Below, one piece after another: positions 1-5,553 of a DNA stretch of 8,260 nucleotides. Below the pieces are notes generated by a model. That model saw only the letters and a list, made by a program, of their open reading frames with translations, made no database searches and was not told where the DNA came from. How positions within the stretch are numbered: position 1 is the stretch's first letter; every line of letters begins with the position of its first letter. Both the position numbers and the translations under genes were made by a program. Location: contig VSNK01000255.1 in assembly GCA_009774255.1 (NCBI GenBank), positions 1 through 8,260 of the forward strand. The letters run 5' to 3'. This stretch comes from Faecalicatena sp. (GTDB taxonomy: Bacteria; Bacillota; Clostridia; Lachnospirales; Lachnospiraceae).

Positions 1-2
1 TA

Positions 3-71
3 CTGGTGATATGGTTAGTATCTTACCAGATGGGATTTCCACCCATTAAACATTGCGCCCTTCTGGGCGCA
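3..71. repeat. Three consecutive small inverted repeats, function unknown
   Basis: Three hairpin-capable inverted repeats follow each other without overlap: CTGGT (3-7) with ACCAG (25-29), ATGGG (30-34) with CCCAT (42-46), and TGCGCCC (54-60) with GGGCGCA (65-71, loop TTCT). No credible coding frame covers this stretch. Such a run of hairpins resembles the non-coding edge of a mobile element or a structured 3' end, but I do not recognise the family and the window starts here. The arms are read directly; any role is a guess. Confidence 0.4.
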
Positions 72-105
72 CTTACTATTCATGGTGCCTTACCGTTACA
101 GTTCG
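72..105. repeat. Possible degraded relative of the miniature element
   Basis: Positions 72-93 match 19 of 22 bases of the inward-reading right end of the element at 1838-1983 (ACTATTCA then GGTGCCTT). Immediately after, 95-104 reads GTTACAGTTC, identical to the left end of both full copies. The two ends are thus adjacent with the body missing, as in a collapsed or internally deleted copy. The match was made by eye and is short, so it could also be an end from a related family. From here to the terminator at 181 I see no gene. Confidence 0.38.
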
Positions 106-180
106 CTGGCTGGCCAGTGTTGAAGAAAAGGAATATGTCACAAAGCTTATAGAAGATGGAATGGAAACGGTCATAAAACG

Positions 181-202
181 GGGGCCGTACACCTACGGCC
201 CC
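181..202 (-). terminator. Rho-independent terminator of the C-deglycosidase operon
   Basis: A perfect 9-bp GC-rich stem (GGGGCCGTA at 181-189, TACGGCCCC at 194-202) with a 4-base loop begins about 50 bp past the stop of the last operon gene. Read on the minus strand it is followed by CG and then TTTT (complement of 175-178), the form of an intrinsic terminator. The T tract is short, so termination may be incomplete. It fits termination of the minus-strand operon. Confidence 0.75.
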
Positions 203-251
203 TCAATCTCTTCTCTTTCCATTTTTCTGCGATGCTATCTCTTGCCGATTC

Positions 252-1307
252 TTACCCTTCGATCGCCCTGCGCATTGCTTCCTGATGACGGCGCACCTGC
301 TCGATGCTGTCCACACCTACGTCACGCAGATGTTCTCCGCCCTCATACTCAGAGCTCAGGAATCCCTGATAACCAGCCTTCTTGAATGCCTCTACAACCT
401 CCGGAATCGCTACCGCTGTCTCCACATAATCCTCATGTACATTATAGAACTTCGCATGGGTATGGAAAATGTAATCGATATTGTCGATCAAATCCTGCGG
501 ATCTGACCAGGAATAGGTAAAGGATGCACCTGCGTAAGCCTTATCTGCCTGATTTCCGCCGGCCTTCTCCACCGCTTCCATCATTTCCTTCATGCCGTTT
601 GCCATACGGTATTCCATATTGGCTTTTCCAAGATTCAGGTCATATTTAATCTTCACAAATCCCTTTTCCAGTCTCTGCGCGTATGCGTCGTCCACGATCT
701 TGATACATTCCTCGGACGCTCCCTGTCTTCTCGCCTTATCCCGCAGCACATCCGGAATATTCTTACAGAAGATTCCCATATCCGGAATAAATCCGAAATG
801 CTTTGTCCCTGTCTTGTGGATCATTTCCATATATCCGTCCGCCCAGCCGGAATTCAGTGAGAACGGTGCATGTACTTCCAGTCCGATCTTCACATCCACT
901 TCCGCCGCATAATCCAGGCTTCCCTCGATCACATCCATAGGAGTGGACACCAGGGTACGCAGGTTCTTGAAGCCGAGCATGGAAGCCAGACGAAGGTCAC
1001 GCTTCATCATATTGATCTGCTCGCCCAGCGACAGAGTCCGGTTGTCATATATCTTATTCTCCAGAAATGCGTCATAGCAGGATGGCTCCAGGTTGTATTT
1101 TTTCAGCCACTCAAACCACTGATCTCTGAATTCCTGTGTCTCGATCGGAAGCGGGAACCTGCGGATCATCTGCTCCGCCAGCAGCTCTACGCCGGTCGCG
1201 CCTGTCTTTGCGGTCTCTCTCAGACAGCCTTCCAAATCTAATTTTCCGTCATAATATTCATCCTGATAACTATACAGGGAAACACTTCTTTTGATATCAT
1301 AGCTCAT
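252..1307 (-). CDS. dgpC: C-glycoside deglycosidase alpha subunit (sugar isomerase/epimerase fold, DgpC-like)
   Basis: This 351-residue cytoplasmic protein is of the xylose-isomerase-like TIM-barrel (AP endonuclease 2) superfamily. Adjacent to a beta-subunit gene it matches the catalytic alpha subunit of C-glycoside deglycosidases (DgpC, DfgA, CarB), which cleave the C-C bond of 3-keto-C-glycosides using a divalent metal. Visible barrel motifs are GLEVHAPFS (142-150), FIPDMGIF (173-180), FHTHAKF (281-287) and SSEYEGG (318-324). By family pattern the metal ligands would be E144, D176, H282 or H284, and E320 or E322, with H146 a candidate acid/base; these assignments are inferred. The start is set by a GGAGGAG ribosome site just upstream of the ATG at 1307. 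It lies 23 bp after the beta-subunit gene and is the last gene before the terminator. The natural substrate is unknown; a plain sugar epimerase is the alternative reading. Confidence 0.85.
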   Translation of the reverse strand: MSYDIKRSVSLYSYQDEYYDGKLDLEGCLRETAKTGATGVELLAEQMIRRFPLPIETQEFRDQWFEWLKKYNLEPSCYDAFLENKIYDNRTLSLGEQINMMKRDLRLASMLGFKNLRTLVSTPMDVIEGSLDYAAEVDVKIGLEVHAPFSLNSGWADGYMEMIHKTGTKHFGFIPDMGIFCKNIPDVLRDKARRQGASEECIKIVDDAYAQRLEKGFVKIKYDLNLGKANMEYRMANGMKEMMEAVEKAGGNQADKAYAGASFTYSWSDPQDLIDNIDYIFHTHAKFYNVHEDYVETAVAIPEVVEAFKKAGYQGFLSSEYEGGEHLRDVGVDSIEQVRRHQEAMRRAIEG

Positions 1308-1330
1308 AATCTGCTCCTCCTTTTTGTTCT

Positions 1331-1726
1331 CTACGCAATCTCAAAATCTGCTTCACACAATGCCTCTGTCTGGAACGGCATATAAGACGGAGCGATGATC
1401 TGCATTGCTTTGATATGATGACTTCCCTTTGCAAGTCCGCCTTCTTTCAATACGGTAACTGTCGCATAGTCGCCGAATTCCCAGCGATAATCAGAATCCA
1501 CTACGGTACGCATCTCTTCCAATGTAAATGTCTCCCCGTTCACGGTAAAACGGATATCCTCCCGCGCCGCATCCTCACCGTCCACATTCACCTGGATGTC
1601 ACGCACGATGGATAATGTAAATCCACGATAATACTGTGCCTTGAACTGAAACTGATATCCTGTGATCTTTCCGTTTTCCTCTACATTCTTAAATCCTTCC
1701 GGATTATAAATCTGTCTGCCAGCCAT
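1331..1726 (-). CDS. dgpB: C-glycoside deglycosidase beta subunit (DUF6379/CGDB-type, DgpB-like)
   Basis: This small 131-residue soluble, probably beta-rich protein has no signal peptide or membrane segment. It opens MAGRQIYNPEGF, contains GYQFQFKAQYYRG (23-35) and RWEFGDYATVTVLKEGGL (81-98), and ends ALCEADFEIA. I recognise this as the CGDB (formerly DUF6379) type, the small partner that assembles with the TIM-barrel alpha subunit to form active C-glycoside deglycosidase. The ATG at 1726 is chosen because AGGAGG lies 7 bases upstream (1734-1739). The same frame stays open to 1849, but that extension would run through hairpins and into the miniature element, so it is not coding. The gene lies 23 bp upstream of the alpha-subunit gene. 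A structured 375-bp gap separates it from the oxidoreductase gene. Confidence 0.85.
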   Translation of the reverse strand: MAGRQIYNPEGFKNVEENGKITGYQFQFKAQYYRGFTLSIVRDIQVNVDGEDAAREDIRFTVNGETFTLEEMRTVVDSDYRWEFGDYATVTVLKEGGLAKGSHHIKAMQIIAPSYMPFQTEALCEADFEIA

Positions 1727-1759
1727 TTTATTTCCTCCTGATTTTTTTGTAATCAAACC

Positions 1760-1828
1760 GCAGGCCACAGACCCGCCTGCTTCGCGGACCACACTTCTTG
1801 AACTACGAATGTTCAAGAAGGTATCCGC
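1760..1828 (-). promoter_or_regulatory. Hairpins in the leader of the beta-subunit gene
   Basis: Two strong inverted repeats lie upstream of the beta-subunit start. One is a two-part hairpin: GCGGA (1784-1788) with TCCGC (1824-1828) outside CTTCTTGAA (1794-1802) with TTCAAGAAG (1812-1820). The other is GCAGGC (1760-1765) with GCCTGC (1775-1780). In the transcript they would lie within 110 nt of the start codon. No uridine tract directly follows either, so they are not ordinary terminators. RNA stabilisation, processing or a cis-regulatory leader are all possible; I recognise no known riboswitch. Confidence 0.5.
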
Positions 1829-1837
1829 TGCTTTCGC

Positions 1838-1983
1838 GTTACAGTTCACGGCCTAACCGGCCGCAAACTGTAACGCATCCAGCCCATTGAAAAGTCGCCT
1901 TCGGCGAGGGGCTGGAGGCCTGAAACCGCAGCTTTATCGGCCGGATGCCTTGCAGCGGGGTGCAAGGCACCGTGAATAGTAAC
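1838..1983. mobile_element. Miniature inverted-repeat element, copy 1 (146 bp, 8-bp target duplication)
   Basis: The non-coding element starts GTTACAGTTCACGG and ends in the imperfect complement (CCGTGAATAGTAAC; 12 of 14 bases pair). It is flanked by perfect 8-bp direct repeats GCTTTCGC (1830-1837 and 1984-1991), the footprint of transposition. It contains three hairpins: GTTACAGTT/AACTGTAAC (1838-1846, 1866-1874) enclosing CGGCC/GGCCG; TCCAGCCC/GGGCTGGA (1878-1885, 1909-1916) enclosing TCGCC/GGCGA; and TGCCTTGCA/TGCAAGGCA (1946-1954, 1961-1969). It is about 94% identical to the copy at 5692-5838. No transposase is encoded, so it would move in trans. Removing it plus one target repeat restores GCTGC-TTTC-GCAGC, meaning it entered the centre of a palindrome between the oxidoreductase and beta-subunit genes. 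The parent IS family is not identified. Confidence 0.88.
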
Positions 1984-2008
1984 GCTTTCGCAGCTCCTGT
2001 CTGAGGCT

Positions 2009-2086
2009 GATTGGGCGTCCCGCCCAACACCAATCTGCAAAAACTGCCCTTTACAAGCAAGCTTGCACGGTCTGTTTTACAGATTG
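2009..2086 (-). repeat. Hairpin cluster downstream of the oxidoreductase gene
   Basis: TTGGGCG (2011-2017) and CGCCCAA (2021-2027) form a tight 7-bp hairpin. Beside it, CAATCTG (2031-2037) pairs with CAGATTG (2080-2086). That pairing extends inward through AAAA/TTTT after a mismatch, and the perfect palindrome GCAAGCTTGC (2057-2066) lies inside it. On the minus strand both structures lie just after the oxidoreductase stop. Neither is followed by a T run of terminator type. With the miniature element and the leader hairpins they fill the whole gap 1727-2101, in which I see no gene. Confidence 0.5.
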
Positions 2087-2101
2087 CTGCTGTTCCTGAC
2101 T

Positions 2102-3214
2102 TTAATCAAAGTATACTTCTTTCCCTGTCTCCGCTGATTTGTAGATTGCCTCCAGAATCTGAGTCACCACAAATGCCTGCTCCGGTTTTACAAGCGGCTC
2201 GCCGTCATTGATAATCGCATTCAGCCACTGCTCCTGCTCACGAACTGCCTCTGCTGCCGCGCCGCCCTCGAAGAAGTCAACCACGCCTGCCGGAGAGATC
2301 GTCTTTTCCATCAACTGATTGTGCTCTACATTATTATAAATCAATTCATCCTGAGGATAGCTTCCGCCGTGATGAATCTCCGCGCCGCCCTTGGTTCCGC
2401 AAAGTGTGGTGGATGCTTCCATAGATTTCAGTACATTCAGTGCCCAGGATGCTTCCAGATAAATGGTCGCTCCGTTTTTCATCTTCACAAGACCAAATGC
2501 AGAATCCTCTACTTCAAATGTCTCCGGATCCCATGGACCAAATACATTCCCCTCCGGGCCGTCCGCCTGGCGTCCCAGCTTGTAGAATACCTGTCCGGAT
2601 ACGGAAGCCGGCTCGTAATTGTTCATCATCCACAGTGTGATGTCCAGCGCATGAGTTCCGATATCGATCAACGGACCGCCGCCCTGCAGAGCCTTGTTCG
2701 GGAATACGCCCCAGGTTGGAACCGCTCTTCTTCTCAGCGCATGAGCCTTTGCGAAATAGATCTCGCCCAGTTCTCCCGCCTCACAGGAAGCATGCAGAGT
2801 CTGGGTATCGTCACGGAGGCGGTTCTGGTATCCGATGGTAAACTTCTTGCCGGACTTCTTCCATGCATCCAGCATCTTCTGCGCATCCTCGGTGTTGTGA
2901 GCCATCGGCTTCTCGCACATCACATGCTTGCCCGCTTCAAAGGAAGCAACCGTGATCGGACAGTGCGCTACGTTCGGAGTACATACATGTACCACGTCGA
3001 TCTCGATGCTTGTGTCCGCCAGCATTTCCTTATAATCCGTATAAACCTTCGCACCCTCAGCACCATATTCCTTGCATGCCTTCTCCGCGCGCTCCGGGAT
3101 GATATCACAGAATGCCACCATAACAGCCTTGTCCTCATTTGCCTTGATGGAAGGCATATGCTTCTGATTCGCGATACCGCCGCATCCTACGATTGCGATT
3201 CTCAATTTGCTCAT
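2102..3214 (-). CDS. Gfo/Idh/MocA-family NAD(P)-dependent oxidoreductase (DgpA-like)
   Basis: This 370-residue cytoplasmic oxidoreductase has an N-terminal Rossmann fold with the dinucleotide motif GCGGIA (10-15), family landmark CTPNVAH (78-84), catalytic-type CEKPMAHN (100-107, Lys102), and the substrate-domain motif DIGTHALD (184-191, Asp184 and His188). Length is normal for the family. Members oxidise or reduce a sugar ring hydroxyl. Since the next operon genes encode the two C-deglycosidase subunits, the likely role is that of DgpA: oxidation at C3 of the sugar of a C-glycoside, giving the keto intermediate the deglycosidase needs. That role is inferred from context; sequence alone only shows a sugar or inositol dehydrogenase. 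The start at 3214 is supported by AAGGAGAG (3222-3229), 7 bases upstream. It is the first gene of the minus-strand operon, 300 bp from the divergent regulator. Confidence 0.85.
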   Translation of the reverse strand: MSKLRIAIVGCGGIANQKHMPSIKANEDKAVMVAFCDIIPERAEKACKEYGAEGAKVYTDYKEMLADTSIEIDVVHVCTPNVAHCPITVASFEAGKHVMCEKPMAHNTEDAQKMLDAWKKSGKKFTIGYQNRLRDDTQTLHASCEAGELGEIYFAKAHALRRRAVPTWGVFPNKALQGGGPLIDIGTHALDITLWMMNNYEPASVSGQVFYKLGRQADGPEGNVFGPWDPETFEVEDSAFGLVKMKNGATIYLEASWALNVLKSMEASTTLCGTKGGAEIHHGGSYPQDELIYNNVEHNQLMEKTISPAGVVDFFEGGAAAEAVREQEQWLNAIINDGEPLVKPEQAFVVTQILEAIYKSAETGKEVYFD

Positions 3215-3252
3215 TGTTTTCTCTCCTTTTCTTTTCTCTTTGATTTGACTCT

Positions 3253-3281
3253 ATTATACCGAAATGGCGGTTCAAAAACTT
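3253..3281 (-). promoter_or_regulatory. Promoter of the C-deglycosidase operon
   Basis: A consensus -10 TATAAT reads on the minus strand from 3258 to 3253, 38 bp upstream of the oxidoreductase start. At 17-bp spacing the -35 hexamer is AAGTTT (3281-3276), a poor match. A better hexamer, TTGAAC (3275-3270), is only 11 bp away and too close. A perfect -10 with a weak -35 suggests an activator-dependent promoter, fitting control by the divergent regulator. Confidence 0.6.
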
Positions 3282-3339
3282 TCTTATAATTATCCATATT
3301 TATCCCCTTATTTGGACTTTTTTTTCATTACATCAAACA

Positions 3340-3374
3340 GCAGGACAAAAAAGATATATCTTTTTTTGTCCTGC
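3340..3374. promoter_or_regulatory. 35-bp palindrome, candidate operator
   Basis: GCAGGAC at 3340-3346 is mirrored by GTCCTGC at 3368-3374. Symmetry continues inward through A6/T7 and GATA/TATC with a single unpaired T. The repeat lies midway between the two divergent genes, about 60 bp upstream of the operon -35 region and 50 bp upstream of the regulator -10. A dimeric DNA-binding regulator could bind here. It could also act as a bidirectional hairpin insulating the two transcripts, since A and T tracts are part of the stem. Confidence 0.5.
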
Positions 3375-3422
3375 CGTATACTCCACCTCAACACTTTCCC
3401 TCTTTTCTCCTTCCTGGAAATT

Positions 3423-3431
3423 TGTTAAAAT
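3423..3431 (+). promoter_or_regulatory. Possible extended -10 promoter of the regulator gene
   Basis: TGTTAAAAT at 3423-3431 gives an extended -10 (TGn plus TAAAAT), about 84 bp upstream of the regulator ATG. No good -35 is seen at 16-18 bp, which an extended -10 can tolerate. The transcript would begin near 3438 and contain the leader hairpin. Confidence 0.4.
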
Positions 3432-3453
3432 AGTCCTAAAAGTTTTAAAGATC

Positions 3454-3495
3454 CCGAACGGCATCAGACATTTTCTCGGCCTGCTGCCGTTCCGG
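3454..3495 (+). promoter_or_regulatory. Leader hairpin upstream of the regulator gene
   Basis: CCGAACGGCA (3454-3463) pairs with TGCCGTTCCGG (3485-3495) with one bulged base, and CAG (3465-3467) with CTG (3481-3483) extends the stem. It lies in the untranslated leader, ending 6 bases before the AAAGGA ribosome site (3502-3507). No T run follows, so a terminator is unlikely. An effect on translation or RNA stability is possible. Confidence 0.4.
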
Positions 3496-3514
3496 CGAAA
3501 GAAAGGATTTCCCC

Positions 3515-5449
3515 ATGAATACTCTAAACCTCTCCCTGCGCCAACGTAAGCTTTTACATATTCTGCAGAGCCACAGTTCCTTCATCACCGGCCCTGAGCT
3601 TGCCAGACAGCTGAATGTAACTTCCCGCACGATCCGCAATGATATTGCGGAGATCAACCGGAACCTTCTGCCCTTTCGCGCTCAGATCCTCTCCGAAGGA
3701 AACAAAGGCTATCTCTTTTCCGCAGAAGATCCGGAATCAATCCGAAAGAAGAACCAGTCAGGCACCGCATTTATTACGAAGGAAGAGCGGGTACGCTATC
3801 TCGCCATTCAATTGTGTCTATCCGATAATCCGATCAATATGTACGACCTGGAAGAGGAAATGTACATCAGCCGCACCACACTGGATCATGACCTCCGCTT
3901 CCTGAAGATGAAGTACGTCCTCTCCGAACCACATATAGAATTGAACCAGCACAAAGAGAATCTGGAATTTGAGCACTCGGAGCGGAAGCGGCGTATGCTT
4001 CTGAACCGGCTTCTGCATGAAGACTGGAACTATCATCAAAAAGGAAATGCCTATTATGAATACGATTTTCTGAATCCGGATATCCTGGATCTGATTATGG
4101 AGGAGGTTCCTCTTCATCTGAACCGTCATTCCATCCAGATGGAGGATGTCAATCTGATCGCCCTGAACCTGGCTGTTGCGATCATGTACCACCGCATGTT
4201 ATCCGGACATCCTCTGCCGCCCTGTGCCCCCGTCCCCAGGCCGGATCCTGCCGCCTGTGATGCGACGGAAGAGCTGATGGATGCACTGGAAGAAAAGCTG
4301 AAATATGTCTTCTCCCGGGAGGAACGGGATGAGATTTACCTGAACATAGCCTCCGGGCATATGCTGGATTCCTCTCTGCTGAATTTCGAAACCGTAAAGC
4401 TTTATTTCGAACCTGTTACCATCGAAATGGCAGATATTTATCTGGCCGAAATCAAAAAAGTATTCCGGATTGATTTCTCCAATGACGAAGACTTTTATAT
4501 TACCCTGCTGCAGTATTTCCGATACCTGCAGACTCCGATCCACATTTTCAACACACAGGAGAATATGGATCTTGCAAGGAGCCGTCTCTGCGCGGAATAT
4601 GAGATCGCCTTTCTTTTCCAGGAGACAGCCCTCCGATATCTCGGCTACTATCTCAACCGCTCGGAGCTTCTCTACCTGGCATACTGTATATCCGGGGCGT
4701 TGGATTACCTGTACCATCAACATCCGGAGGCCAAATTCCGGACCGTCATATGCTCTCACCTGAACATGCCCGCTGTCTGGACTCTGAAGCGCAAGCTTCT
4801 CGGCACCTTTGACAATTATCTGCATATGACGGCTCTCCTTCCGGTAAATGCAAAGAATGCCTATGATTTCCGGGATACGGATCTGATCCTCACCACCGTA
4901 CACAAGGAAATCACCGACAATCCTTCTGTGCACACGATACAGATTTCGTCATTTATGACTCCTTCCGACTACCGAAAGATTGAGAGCTACATTCAGATGA
5001 AACGGATCCGGACTCTCTGCCCCCTTGCCAGCCCCACCCTGCAGTCACTCCTTGAGAATGCCTGCTGGCATGAAGCACAGGCTTCTTCCATGCCTTTTTG
5101 CATAATAGAGCAGATGGCCGACGATTTTCTTAGCGCCGGACTTGTCAGCGAAAAATATCTGGAAGACCTTCTCCGCCGGGAATCGATCTCTTCCTTTGCG
5201 TCCCACCCGGGAGTTCTGTTCTTACATTCCCTGGTACCCGCTTCCGCGACCCGGTTATCCATAACCACATTTTCCCATGCGGTGAACTGGGAGAATCATA
5301 AAATATGGATTGTGGTCATGGCAGCCTTCCTCCCCCAGGAGGTGCCGCTCCTCTTCCGCCTGGTCAATGTTTTCAGCGAAGAATCCAGCCCGGCGGAACA
5401 GATCAAAGACTTAAAGACAAAGGAAGATCTGATCAAATACTGGTGCTGA
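3515..5449 (+). CDS. PTS-type transcriptional regulator (HTH, Mga-like HTH, two PRDs, EIIB-like, EIIA-like)
   Basis: This 644-residue protein is of the LicR/MtlR/ManR-type activator architecture. Segments seen are an N-terminal winged HTH (about 5-60, recognition region VTSRTIRNDIAEIN 35-48), an Mga-type HTH (about 88-165, YISRTTLDHDLRFLK 117-131), PRD1 (about 185-290), PRD2 (about 295-400), an EIIB-like domain (about 407-500, Cys413 in VICSH) and an EIIA-like domain (about 510-640, His571 in LFLHS). Aligned by eye, the four PRD phosphorylation histidines are replaced: N218, S280, Y334, C391. Domain edges are approximate. The ATG at 3515 has AAAGGA 7 bases upstream. Divergent placement beside the C-deglycosidase operon makes it the likely specific regulator. 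No PTS transporter is in the window and the substrates are not PTS sugars, so control may depend on the EIIB/EIIA-like domains or a different signal. Confidence 0.85.
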   Translation: MNTLNLSLRQRKLLHILQSHSSFITGPELARQLNVTSRTIRNDIAEINRNLLPFRAQILSEGNKGYLFSAEDPESIRKKNQSGTAFITKEERVRYLAIQLCLSDNPINMYDLEEEMYISRTTLDHDLRFLKMKYVLSEPHIELNQHKENLEFEHSERKRRMLLNRLLHEDWNYHQKGNAYYEYDFLNPDILDLIMEEVPLHLNRHSIQMEDVNLIALNLAVAIMYHRMLSGHPLPPCAPVPRPDPAACDATEELMDALEEKLKYVFSREERDEIYLNIASGHMLDSSLLNFETVKLYFEPVTIEMADIYLAEIKKVFRIDFSNDEDFYITLLQYFRYLQTPIHIFNTQENMDLARSRLCAEYEIAFLFQETALRYLGYYLNRSELLYLAYCISGALDYLYHQHPEAKFRTVICSHLNMPAVWTLKRKLLGTFDNYLHMTALLPVNAKNAYDFRDTDLILTTVHKEITDNPSVHTIQISSFMTPSDYRKIESYIQMKRIRTLCPLASPTLQSLLENACWHEAQASSMPFCIIEQMADDFLSAGLVSEKYLEDLLRRESISSFASHPGVLFLHSLVPASATRLSITTFSHAVNWENHKIWIVVMAAFLPQEVPLLFRLVNVFSEESSPAEQIKDLKTKEDLIKYWC

Positions 5450-5553
5450 ATGTGCCGATTCAAGAAAAGAATTCCAGTTGTGCAGTTGGAAAGAATTTCA
5501 CTTGCGAAGCCCGCGGCTGCTTCTTTGCCATACGGCGGTTCTTTTTGAATCGC
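5450..5553. other. Short non-coding spacer after the regulator gene
   Basis: No gene is seen between the regulator stop and the edge of MATE similarity at 5554. A weak inverted repeat (GAAGC with GCTTC around 5507-5525, followed by TTTG) could be a poor terminator for the plus-strand gene, but it is not convincing. Confidence 0.4.

Noticed and set aside
1727..1849. Upstream extension of the beta-subunit frame to 1849
   Set aside because: It crosses hairpins and enters the mobile element, and the ATG at 1726 has a perfect AGGAGG site.
2011..2027. Hairpin as terminator of the oxidoreductase gene
   Set aside because: No uridine run follows on the minus strand; the deglycosidase genes downstream likely depend on read-through.
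1839..2060. Minus-strand open frames through the miniature element at 1838-1983
   Set aside because: Similar frames appear in both copies because the repeat is the same DNA; no protein family, no conserved start, and structure explains the sequence.
2321..3289. Long plus-strand frame antisense to the oxidoreductase
   Set aside because: It lies opposite a clearly conserved enzyme gene, has no recognisable motifs and no good ribosome site.
4199..4933. 244-codon minus-strand frame inside the regulator gene
   Set aside because: It is a shadow of a well-supported multidomain regulator, with no family resemblance.
5500..5545. Terminator after the regulator gene
   Set aside because: The stem is only about five pairs with mismatches, and the T tract is short or misplaced.
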